Assembly (NCBI GenBank): GCA_963580455.1
Contig: OY756964.1
Span: 26,448,001-26,512,000 of the forward strand
Length of the DNA stretch: 64,000 nt
Source: Euonymus europaeus
Taxonomy: Eukaryota > Streptophyta > Magnoliopsida > Celastrales > Celastraceae
Reading direction: 5' to 3'
In this document: one piece after another, positions 11,242 to 23,595 of the stretch
How positions within the stretch are numbered: the first letter of the stretch is position 1
Layout of the letters: every line of letters begins with the position of its first letter
Program-made: the position numbers and the translations under genes
Notes under the pieces: generated by a model
Seen by the model: only the letters and a program-made list of their open reading frames with translations
Told to the model about the DNA's origin: nothing
Databases searched by the model: none

Positions 11242-12365
11242 TAATTCAGCATTCATTGCATCACACCAAGCAGGAATTTTGGAAGCTTGAGCATAAAACT
11301 TGGGTTTGGTGTGCTAAGAGAGGGAAAGACAAAATCATTTGTATGAAGGGGATATATAACTTGTGGTAAGATAAGACTGATGAGAGAGGGTAACGAACCG
11401 AGGAAGAAGAGTGCAATTGAGGAGATTTTGAATGAGTGAGATTTCATTGGAAGTCTTGCAAAGAAGAAGGTTTATGTTGGGGTCGGGTGGAGCGACAAAG
11501 AATGGGTAAAGAAGGAGTTGGATTGGGAGGAATATCATCAGTAACAGTAGGAGAAAGAGAGAAGATGAGGTAGAATTATAAGTTAAGGATAAGATGGGGC
11601 TGGAATTATATATGAAGGATAAGGAAGCACTGGATTAGAGAAGTTAACAAGAGTATGTGAATGAGAAGGTAAAGAAAGACTCAATGGAGAAGAGGTAAGA
11701 GAGTCCAAGAGGCTGGAATCTTTATAAGGAAAAATTTGTTCACGAAAAATGACGTCTCGTGAAGTAAAAAATTTCCTGGATTGAAGAGAAAACAACTTGT
11801 AGCCCTTGACACCATAGAGGTATCCAAGGAATATACAAGTTGTGGCTCGGGCATCAAATTTCTTTCTATTCCTGTGGAGGGTGGAAGCAAAGCATAAACA
11901 CCCAAAGGTGCGTAAGTGAGAATAGGAAGGAATTTTTGAAAAAAGCTTTTGATATGGAGTCTGAGAAAAATAAGAATTGGAGACAGGAATTCTATTAATT
12001 AAATACGCAGCAGTTAAGATACAATAACCCCAAAATTCCATAGGTAAGCCATATTGAAACCAAAGGAATCTTGTAACATTAAGAAGATGTAGGTGTTTTC
12101 GTTTGACAACACTGTTTTTCAACACAAGTTTGTTGATGAATAATTCCAAGGGATTGATAAAGATGAGGAAGGTGGAACTCTAGACCATTGTCATTCCTAA
12201 GACACTTCACTTTGGAATCAAATTGAGTAGAGACAAGATTAAAAAAGGATTGAATTAGGTGATTGGTTTGATATTTGTGTTTCATTAAATATACCCATAC
12301 CCAAGTACATTGAGAGTGATCATCAACTATACTTAAAAGAATAACGATGTCCACTTTTATATATA
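11242..12365 (-). pseudogene. Copia integrase and linker, broken
   Basis: The minus strand encodes the integrase core: SGHRY near 12350, IVDDHSQCTWVWVYL (about 12325), a [10 protein letters not shown] block (about 12195) and [19 protein letters not shown] (about 12050), then [11 protein letters not shown] and [13 protein letters not shown] typical of the copia integrase C-terminal side. A serine-rich linker and an IPAWCDAMNAELLA segment lead into RT. Stops and frameshifts are present. Confidence 0.85.
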
Positions 12366-12378
12366 TGGTCGGTGACCT

Positions 12379-14760
<2,382 letters not shown>

Positions 14761-14776
14761 CTTTAAAGTGTTCTGT

Positions 14777-14788
14777 CTTATATATATA
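14777..14788 (+). promoter_or_regulatory. Possible TATA box of the NAC gene
   Basis: TTATATATATAC lies about 110 bases before the NAC start codon. Many AT-dinucleotide runs occur nearby, so the assignment is tentative. Confidence 0.35.
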
Positions 14789-14895
14789 CGTATTGAAATG
14801 ATTCGCTTGCTTATATGTGTGTGTTTATATATTCTAGGGTCTTACATGGTTTTTAGGGTTTTACTTTCTTTCCAGATTGATATATATTGAAAGAG

Positions 14896-17634
14896 ATGGA
14901 AAGTGGAGAAGTAGGGAAGGAGGAATCATCGTCATCACTGCCACCAGGATTCAGATTCCATCCAACAGATGAGGAGCTCATAACGTTCTATCTAGTCCAC
15001 AAGATCTCTGATGTTAATTTCACTGCAAGAGCAATTGGTGATGTTGATCTCAACAAATGCGAGCCCTGGGAGCTTCCAGGTATGTACTTACAGATTTACA
15101 CACCCACACCCACAGATATATATATATATCTATGTGTGTGTGCGTGTGCGTGTGTGTAACCTAGAAACTAAAACTTTCTATGTGCATGTAGATCGATCAG
15201 TTCTACTGTATGTTGTATATTTCTCATCATCTGCACAAGACTTTGAGCTTTAATTTGAACATAAAAAACTCAACTTATGGATGGACATCACTAATTTACT
15301 ACATTTGTTTAATTATTAACCATTAATGGTATATCATAAATGTTCTCCAATTACACTATGTACATATGCATGTTATAACTAATATTAATTTGTTTCATAC
15401 GGGCACACTGCCCGATTAATGGATGCAGGGAAAGCGAAAATGGGAGAGAAAGAGTGGTATTTCTTTAACCTTAGAGATCGAAAATACCCGACGGGAGTGC
15501 GAACAAATCGAGCCACAAACACCGGATACTGGAAGACCACAGGAAAAGACAAGGAGATCTTCAACAGCGTGAGCTCAGAGTTGGTGGGTATGAAGAAGAC
15601 CTTGGTGTTCTACAGAGGGAGAGCTCCCAGAGGAGAGAAGACTAATTGGGTCATGCATGAATACCGTATTCACTCCAAATCCGCTTTTCGAACTTCCAAG
15701 GTACATACGTTACGTATACACTCATTTTAATTTGTTAGACTAGGGTTTGGGTCGGGTCTCTTTAGTGATGTATTGTGTTGGTAGCTACATTAATTCTTCA
15801 ATTACGAAAAAACAAAAAGCTTGTCAAGCCCTTGATCTAAATTAATGTTCGAGATCCACTACGTGAGTAACAATCTAATGAGTTTTGTTTTTTTTTCCAT
15901 TCTCATTTTTCGTATATGATTTAAACTAGTTTTGATAAATTGCTCACAAAAAAAAGTAGTTTTGATCAAATTACATACAATATATATATGCAGAAATCCT
16001 CCTTATATAATAGTAACTATGGTACAAGGCAGCCTCGTTTTGGCTTGGGTTGTTTTTTTTCCTCCTTTCTTTCTCATATTAATAAAATTTATTGATTTAT
16101 CAACAACCACAAAAAAAACTCGACTACAAGAGGAATTTGCATTAGGTGGGAGTGGGACGGGGATAGAAAATATGTACAGAGTTTGGAATATACCATATGC
16201 ACGTAAACTATGCCACTGTCCCATATAAAATGCGGAGAGACAGTTCTAAGGAATTGAACTCATATGTGACCTCTAATTTGCACTACTGCAACTCTGACAT
16301 TGATCGTGTGTATCTATGTTGCCCTCCATGAAAGCAAAGAAGAAATGTCCATGTTTTTGCTGTACATGGAAGAAATTTCAAGAAACGACCATAATTAATA
16401 AATTTGATTTTGTTTGCGTCTATACTTGTTTATCACGGATTTCATGGCTAGTTTGCTTGTCTTCTCTCTCTCTATATATATATACACGTGTGTGTTATTC
16501 TTTCAGAAGATTAATCAACAAGGGAGTGATGTAAAGTGCTACTCATTTTTCCGTCAAGTGAAGGGCGCCACCTCGATCTATTCATGTGCGTGTGTATATG
16601 TAAGAGATAGAAACAAACGAAGGCTCGAGTATAAATTAAACTAGAAGTAACTTATTTTTCTTCTTCTTCAGGAACTAGAAGTAACTTCAGTGAGTCTGCA
16701 TGCATGCCTATGCCTAGCTACACACTCCTACCTAGCTAGTCTCCTAGTATGGTGTTGACAATTTTGAGAGATACCTGCACAAGGAACATCGGCCTGCGGA
16801 AACCAACCAATAATAATCACGTTTATAAACATACTCAGAGCAAACATTTTATTTGATAAATGCATAGGATAAATATACTGAACGATTGGTTGATAGTGCA
16901 GGCAATACCTCATATATATATATATATTCTTATGCAAAAGTTGCAATGGAGATCTAGTCAAATATTATAACATATATTAATTATTGTGTTTTAAATTATA
17001 TATGAGTGCTTCCATATTTTTTGGTCTAATATAGGAATTAGATTATATTATTTGTATATTACAGCAGGATGAGTGGGTAGTCTGCCGGGTGTTCCAAAAG
17101 AGTGTTGGTGCGAAGAAGTTCTCCTCCTCAAGCTCGTCAAATCATTCAAGGCAACTAGTACTCCCCTACAACCTTGAAATTGGACCAACTAGTAGTAATC
17201 TTATTATACCCTCACCAATCATGCCTGGACCAGACAATAACTACTTACTTCCGATGGGACGAAGCTATATGAGTAGTGCAGAGCTGCAGGTAGAGCTCAA
17301 CCGGGCTCTAGGAGCCTCAAGCAGCTCCCTAAATCAGCTACCCATGCAACCTCATAACGCCACATCCTACCCACTTGGGTTCACAATATCCGGCTTGAAC
17401 TTAAACCTGCTTGGGGGAGCTGCCACCACACAGACACAGTCCATCTTAAGGACAATGCAACCAGCTCCAACTCCGCCGCTGCTGAATCAAGATGTGATCA
17501 CTTCTCTTGCTCCAGCAGGTTACGGAGGAGAGATTAGCAATACTAGTATTGGAATAAATGGTCATGGAAACAGATCATATATGAATGATGTGGAGCACTG
17601 CATGGATTTAGATAACTACTGGCCTCCCTACTGA
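14896..17634 (+). CDS. NAC-domain transcription factor (CUC/NAM-like clade), 3 exons
   Basis: Exons 14896-15079, 15429-15700 and 17065-17634 join to 341 residues. The N-terminal NAC domain shows subdomains A to [16 protein letters not shown], then [40 protein letters not shown] with [35 protein letters not shown] with [10 protein letters not shown], and [12 protein letters not shown]. The intron positions are the standard NAC ones. The C-terminal half is low-complexity, rich in Ser, Asn, Pro and Leu, ending [10 protein letters not shown], and should be the activation region. NAC proteins bind CATGTG/CACG-type sites as dimers in the nucleus. Which member this is cannot be settled from memory: domain wording is nearest NAM/CUC and NAC92/NAC100 types, but I see no obvious miR164 site. 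The third exon may start at either of two tandem AGs (CAGCAG), which would give or drop one Gln. Introns of 349 and 1364 bases carry AT and GT microsatellites. Confidence 0.9.
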
Positions 17635-17713
17635 CACTGCAAGTTTGGTGAAACATAGATTAATTATAAGTTATGATGTTTAGTTTAAATTGCAAGGACA
17701 CCAGCAGGTTCTG

Positions 17714-17714
<1 letters not shown>

Positions 17715-17752
<38 letters not shown>
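17715..17752. repeat. CT/TA compound microsatellite in the NAC 3' UTR region
   Basis: A TC run (about 17715-17735) leads into a TA run (about 17736-17752), roughly 80 bases after the NAC stop codon. Confidence 0.85.
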
Positions 17753-17753
<1 letters not shown>

Positions 17754-18600
17754 CACACGTGTAAATGCATGGCCTAACTAGCTCTCCGATATTTTTAAGT
17801 TTGTTATTTAATTAAGTTTTGCTTGTTCCGTTCCGATCGATCCACCTTGTTTGGAAGTTTTTGCTCCTTGGGTTTTAATGTAGTGCGATTGTAAGCATTA
17901 TATATGATAGAATGACAAGTTTAGATAGATATTGATTTTTTTAACATACTAGAACGCTTGATGCCGCAGTTGAATTAATGCTTTATTTGATTACATGCAC
18001 CTCTCCTCTCCTCTCATCTCAAAAAAAAAAAAAAGTGTGAGAAGTCAATAAAAAAAACCACAAAGCTAGAAGAAGACAAAACTAAATTAGCCAAAAGAAT
18101 GAAAAAGATGCAAAAGGCATCTAATTCTAATCTCTCATGGAGCAATAATAACATCCATCATGAGATCCAAATCTGATGGATCCACGTGGTATGAGCTGCA
18201 ATGCATTATGCAAACAAATCGTAGAATATTAATACACTAATTATATATATATATATATATATACTCGATCTTATCAAAACGATCGAGGTTATATTTCTGC
18301 CCTGTCATGTGCCCTTCCAATATATACAGTTAGTTGTTTATAAGATCTGATGATGAATGTATAAATGAAAAATTAATATATATAATTTAAACCCACATTT
18401 CGGGTCTGGTATATATTATTTACAGCAATCTTCTTCGTGCTTACGTTCTACTGTCACTTTATGATAAATATATCCTAATCATTTACGCCAGAGGACGATT
18501 TTTCAAATCAGATGCATCGTCCAACAATCAACTTAATAATTACTATCCATGTATATGTAAGGACTTCATATTCAAATCAAGCAGTCTGCGCTATATAAAT
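17753..18600. other. 3' flank of NAC and intergenic spacer
   Basis: AT-rich sequence with an A run near 18020-18034, an AT run at about 18243-18262 and no supported exon. It ends at the TAAAT target duplication of the gypsy element (18596-18600). Confidence 0.5.
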
Positions 18601-19270
18601 TGATGTCGCCCCAAAAAAGACGGCACACCACAAGAGAACAACTGATAAGGATTCGATAGCCAATAACAGTAGAAGATTAGGGTTTAAACATTCCTCTCCA
18701 GAGCAATGAAATAAAGTTTTTTTTTCAATTTTAGACTCTGTTTGTTTGAGGAAAAATACCCCTTTAAGAAAATGTATTTCTAATTTCTTGCGTTTGCTAA
18801 CAAGAAATTAAAAAAGTCAATGAAAACTAAATAAAAGTCAACAAAAAACTAAAGAAGGGAAAATGACGCCCCGTTTAAAACAGCGGCAATCATTTTCCAG
18901 TACCTCTCGCCCCCCTTCCAACACAAGAACGAGCATGCAGCTTCTCCTCCTCTCCGGCCGATTCCTTCTCTAGGTGAGTGCTTCTCGTTTCTTCTCTGTT
19001 TTTGCTTCATGTTGCTCCTTTCTTCTCACTTCTTCTCCGGCTGATTTCTTCTTTGTTTTTTACGTACTATTTCTCCAGCGATAAACTCGCGTGCTGCTCT
19101 TCGCTTTTTTCTGGTGATCTTCCTTAATTTGCTTTTTCCCGGTTACATTCAAATTTCAAATTTGCTTCCTTGTTTTTTCTTGATATTTGATGTGTGTGAC
19201 GTTAGGATGTTTGATTTATGTTTTCAGGTTTGATTTTGTTCTGTTTCCTCTCAGTTTTGGGTGTTTCAGA

Positions 19271-19651
19271 ATGTCTGGAAAAGAGGAAGAAAACGCAGCT
19301 GAACTCAAAATTGGAGACGGTAGAGCACTTATCTATGTCGTTCCCATGATTAATTAAGCTTCCAGTGGGTATTTTCTGTTGAGCAAAACGTGCATGCTTA
19401 GATGAATGTCAGACATTGAATTTTGGGCTTTCTAGGTCATAGGGTTTATCTTTCTATTTTGAGTTTTTCAAGCAACTTCTTTTAAGGCATTATTTGACCT
19501 TTTGTGTTGGGGAAATATTTGGTTTTTCCTTTTTGTGGGCAGATTTTTTGAAGGCGAAGTGTTTAATGAATTGTGAAGTGGCCTTAATTCTTGAGCACTA
19601 GTATGAGCAGCTTCAGCAGATGTCTGATGATCCTATGAACCAAATCTCTCA
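19271..19651 (+). pseudogene. NRPB4: RNA polymerase II subunit RPB4, 5' fragment with nonsense codon
   Basis: Exon 1 (19271-19319) reads MSGKEEENAAELKIGD, and exon 2 (19543-19651) reads FLKAKCLMNCEVALILEH, stop, YEQLQQMSDDPMNQIS. This is the recognisable N-terminal half of plant RPB4, which with RPB7 forms the stalk of RNA polymerase II. The stop is TAG at 19599-19601 where the family has Lys (AAG). Splice donors (GACG|GTAGAG and CTCA|GTAAGT) and the intron are kept, so this is a DNA-level copy and not a processed one. A 5'-UTR-like leader with its own intron (donor near 18973, acceptor at 19269) precedes it. No later RPB4 exon occurs in the following 2 kb. It lies inside the Harbinger-like element. 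Confidence 0.85.
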
Positions 19652-20542
19652 GTAAGTTACTTCAGTTTTGAAGATTTTCTATTTGTTCAGCTTGCGTATC
19701 ATGATTTTAGAAGCTTTAGAATTGATCTAATAGACCTTACTGATAACTTAGTATTTTGTGTTCCCAAATCCCAATATGGAAGCCTTGCATTACAATTACA
19801 ATTACAATTAGAGATGTTACAAATGATACTTTCCTTTTTTCGTCTTCATATGTGAAATTTTTGTTTAGTTTGTTATCTCCTCTTAAATCACGTCATGGCA
19901 ATTTGTTGTCTATTCTCTATCTGGCTATTCTTACTTTGATTTTAAAGAAGCACAATTAGAGCTTTTGTATGGTTCTGACTTCTTATGGATCAAGAGATGC
20001 GCTTCCCAGTATTGTTTAGGCTAAGTGATAAATGGGGTCATTGTTTGGCAGCTCTTTGGTTTATGGAAGATATACTTGACAATTTTGGTTGAATTCAATT
20101 GTGGCTGGTTGTTTTACCCTGTTTAGTCAAACTATGTTGAAATGGTATGTTGGGTTTTTATTTTAGGGAATCGGGAAATGCTTATATGATGATTTGTTGA
20201 ATTTGCCTAAATCTTGTACTGTCTAGTCACTCATATATTCCCCCTCCTTTTCATATGATCCAAAACTAGAGTTAATGGGAGATTCTAGCTTTATTAAGAT
20301 TTGCTTCTGGTGAAAAATAGTGAGACACATTTTTGCATAAGATTCTTACAGTCGAGGTCTTATTTATTATGAACAGATCACTGTTGGTAATTGTGGTATG
20401 TGTGATAGGGATGCAACTATCCACACAATCTCAAGTCACTTTTTTTTTTCTTTCCCAATTACTAGTTAAGTACAATCTCAAATTACTTATAATCATTTAA
20501 AAATTAATGTGGAATTGATGTTTCGTAGTACTCGTTATTTGA

Positions 20543-20677
20543 AATCTCGAGGATTATGCATTGGAGGGTATTGAGTTTCTAGGCAGTTCAAATGGGGATC
20601 CCAGTTACAAGGAGCAGCTGGGTTTGGACGCCAGTAGTGCCCGTATTCCATATGTGGTGCTTTTGGTGTTGTTTTAG
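20543..20677 (+). pseudogene. Open stretch of unknown origin inside the Harbinger-like element
   Basis: A frame of 44 codons reading EDYALEGIEFLGSSNGDPSY and then KEQLGLDASSARIP ends at TAG (20675-20677). Its composition is protein-like, unlike the AT-rich surroundings. I do not recognise it. It may be a second captured exon; chance is possible. Confidence 0.3.
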
Positions 20678-22083
20678 CATTTTGTGCTTCTATCACATAG
20701 TCTTTTGCTGTTATGTATTCATTTTTTTCTGCAGCTCATCTTGCTAATTCATTTGAAAATAGCTCATATTTTTTATGTCACTGTGAATAATAAATGTTCA
20801 TGTGGGATTGAGGATCGTCGGAGATTTTCTTTCCTCTAGTCCAGTTATTGAACATTAGACATTGAAGCAATCTCTCTCTGTAGTTTTATTACCTATTGTA
20901 TGTGTTTCTAACGTGTTTATCATGGAATCTCTTCTTTATACGACGTTTTTATCATGGAATCTCTTCTTTGTATGAACTCCAACGATTCCTTCTTTTCCTT
21001 TATATATCCATTTGTTGTGAGTTTATTTAGTCATTAAAGAGAAACTGAATGACCTTCTAGGTGAATGGTGATGTGCATTATTGTTGCAGCTACTTCTGGT
21101 GTACGCTAATTTATATGATTATTTTTTTGAATGGGTAGTGAATTTTGTTGATCAAATGGGTAGTTTTTTAAGGTAATTTTTTTATTCCATTACTTTAACA
21201 TTCATGAAACTTTAATTCACCTTATAACCATTCTAATTAATTTTCTTTTCACTTGTAGATCGGAGAAGTTTGGATTTTGAGTTGCATTTGGGATCAAACT
21301 CAAAGATTTTATGATTGTCAACCAAAGCTTTATCACTATTTTCATATGATATCTTTTTATTTCATGCTAATTACTTTGAGGACATTAATAAATAGAGATG
21401 AAACAGTAATGACTCTATTTTGATGATCTGCTATTATGTTTGGTACTCATAAGAGTTTGTACCTCTTTTATTTCGTTATGGTATAAATTTATGTGTCGAG
21501 ATTTCTATTCTATCTAGTATTGAGATTCTAGTTACTCTTTACCATTAATAAGAAAGTAATAGAAAGTTTGAAAATATTTTTTCTATATAAGAAATAAACA
21601 ATGGAAAAAATATTCTATATATTTGGCCAAATATTAGAAAATTAATATTTTTCCTGTAATTCCTTTTCTTGTAAAAATAATTTTCGTGAATGAACATTTT
21701 TCCGTGAAACAAACGGAGCATTAATCCTTTCTTTTTTTCTTCCAACAAAAGCTATAGACCCCTCTTAAATGAACCAGCAAGAAGGGGCTAGCATCTAGGA
21801 CACAAAGAAAAGCCAACAAAAGAACAAACACATAAAGACCCAGGCCCAAAAGAACACACTAAGCCCAACCCAGATCAAGCATCTTCTTCAACCAGCCTTG
21901 TAGGTTTCTTACGTAAATGGGAACTCTTCCTCTAGCGCCTCTCCTGCAGTTCTTCATACTCCATTGCATGCTGCTACGGTGCATCATTCTCCCCACGTGG
22001 AAGAGAGTTGGGCCTCGAACTCAACTCATCCTTCAATTCTGGATTGTCTTTATGATAAGGAAGCAAGTGTTTTACATTAAATA

Positions 22084-23595
22084 TGTCACAACCGGTTTTG
22101 CGAAAAAAAATTTAAAGAAGTCGCCATCAATTGTAATAGGTGCAATTGGTCACCAATAAAAATAATTTGATCTACGAAAATTCGAAGAACGAGTAAGTGA
22201 GTTTGTTACGTATAGGGAGGGGTAAGGCACCCCACAACGTCTGTTTTAAAAAAATAGTTGTCAATTTAATTTTTATTACTCCATTAAATGATTAAGAAAA
22301 TCAAACATGATATTTTAACAAAAATATATACATGAGGTATGATAATTATTTAGAGGATATAAAAGTTATATTGAGAGTCTATTTTTACATACAAATAAAA
22401 TATATAATAGGAATTTTTATAAAAATCAATAGATAAATAATAAAATTAAAAATGTTGGGAACCAAGATTTTGCAGACTATATGATATTGAAATCATCACA
22501 ACTCCCAATTCAAACATATTAACACTTTGAATTATACAATTTATATATATAATTGAGAAACACAAAAGTATTCATGCAATTCACCTATAACCACGAAAGG
22601 TACATTTTTAAAACAAATAACATATTAACAATGTAATAAACCACAAGCAATCACATATGAATGGGACCTCGGTTTCTTTTTTATGTTGGAAATCGACTAT
22701 GCCAACTATACTATTAAATTAATATGATTGAAATTTAATATTTAATTGTCTTGAGACGATTAATATATTGAAGACCTTATAATAAATTTTATAAAACTCA
22801 TTCCATCCAATGGTTAGAATTTCGTAAAAATTTATCTCCTCAAGAATCCTTTCGGGAAAGCATCCAATGCTACCCTAATTGGTTCCGTCGTCATTTGAAG
22901 TTCTGAAAGATCAGTTTAAAAGTTGTTTTTCAAACTTGTTCGTGTAGGAATTATTCTGAAAATGCAGTTTCGGGAATGATGACGGTTGGAGGATAATTTG
23001 TGGTTCGATTTGACTGATTTTTGGACAGTGGTTAGAGGACAGTAAGTTCTTGATTCTGATCGGTCGGATTGTGATTTGAAGGATTATGGATGGAATAAAA
23101 TGGATTTGTGATAGTGGTTATGGGAGAAAAATTTTCCTGTTGGTGGAAAAGGTCGGTAATGTTATAGATAAAGGCTGGAGATGGAGAAGGGATCCAATGA
23201 TAGGCTTGTCATGAGGAAGGAGAAAGAGGCTTTTCTTCTTTGGGTAGAAAAAGGGATGAAAATGATGATTAGTTGGGATTAGGTGTGTAGGTAAAGGTGG
23301 AGTTGGAGTTGGGAATCCCCCCCCCCCTCACCCTCAAGGATAGAGTGATCAGGTAGTATATAGAAATAGAGGAGATGGTAGTGGTTAGGGTTGGTGGAGA
23401 TTAGGTGGGGGTGGGTAGCTTAGTGGGTGATTGATTGGTGGGGTGATGGTGATGGAGGAGTGGGTGAAGATGGTAGGTGAGTGATTGTGCCAAAAATATG
23501 CATTTGAAACAAATGTTATCGAGCCTCCAATTTTAGTCTGAATTAGAGAAGAAAAAAAATATTGGACCGAGCCCAGACGAAAATCGGTTGTGACA
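22084..23595. mobile_element. Solo LTR-like insertion, 1512 bp, with 5-bp duplication AAATA
   Basis: It starts TGTCACAACCGGTTTTGCG and ends CGAAAATCGGTTGTGACA, so the ends are TG...CA and also form an 18-base imperfect inverted repeat. AAATA flanks it at 22079-22083 and 23596-23600. Removing it and one AAATA restores the gypsy integrase frame (LKISDVF joined to NVKHLLPYHK). The start region GTCGCCATC... GGGAGGGGTAAGGCACCCC looks like a leader block I have seen in other plant LTR elements (from memory). A C run lies at about 23318-23327. It has no coding region. Confidence 0.7.

Larger units (their letters stand above)
7366..12365 (-). mobile_element. Decayed Ty1/copia retrotransposon, minus strand, with nested insertions
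   Basis: Read on the minus strand, integrase (about 12360-11580), reverse transcriptase (about 11260-9310, interrupted) and RNase H (9142-8849) appear in copia order, followed by a purine-rich tract just before the 3' LTR. Frames are broken by stops and shifts. The 5' part (5' LTR, gag, protease) is missing beyond about 12365. Two later insertions lie inside: a solo LTR (7544-8837) and a 0.9 kb element (10337-11236). Confidence 0.85.
18734..21720. mobile_element. PIF/Harbinger-like non-autonomous element carrying gene fragments (Pack-type)
   Basis: It interrupts the gypsy LTR cleanly and is flanked by the 3-bp duplication TTA. The left end GACTCTGTTTGTTTGAGG pairs with the inverted right end TGCTCCGTTTGTTTCACGG; both continue with GGAAAAAT and a further AGAAAAT/CGAAAAT block, giving imperfect terminal repeats of about 45-50 bp. 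A TTA duplication with such ends is characteristic of PIF/Harbinger. There is no transposase inside. Its content includes the 5' portion of an RPB4 gene (19271-19651 with upstream leader) and a second open stretch of unknown origin (20543-20674). Confidence 0.75.
18601..21986 (-). repeat. 3' LTR of the gypsy element, split by a 2987-bp insertion
   Basis: Segments 18601-18733 and 21724-21986 together match the right LTR over its length (about 396 against 402 bp). The break lies inside a T-rich stretch, with TTA at 18731-18733 repeated at 21721-21723. Confidence 0.9.

Noticed and set aside
15932..16644. Several plus-strand open frames of 70-98 codons
   Set aside because: They lie in NAC intron 2, contain microsatellites and have no domain.
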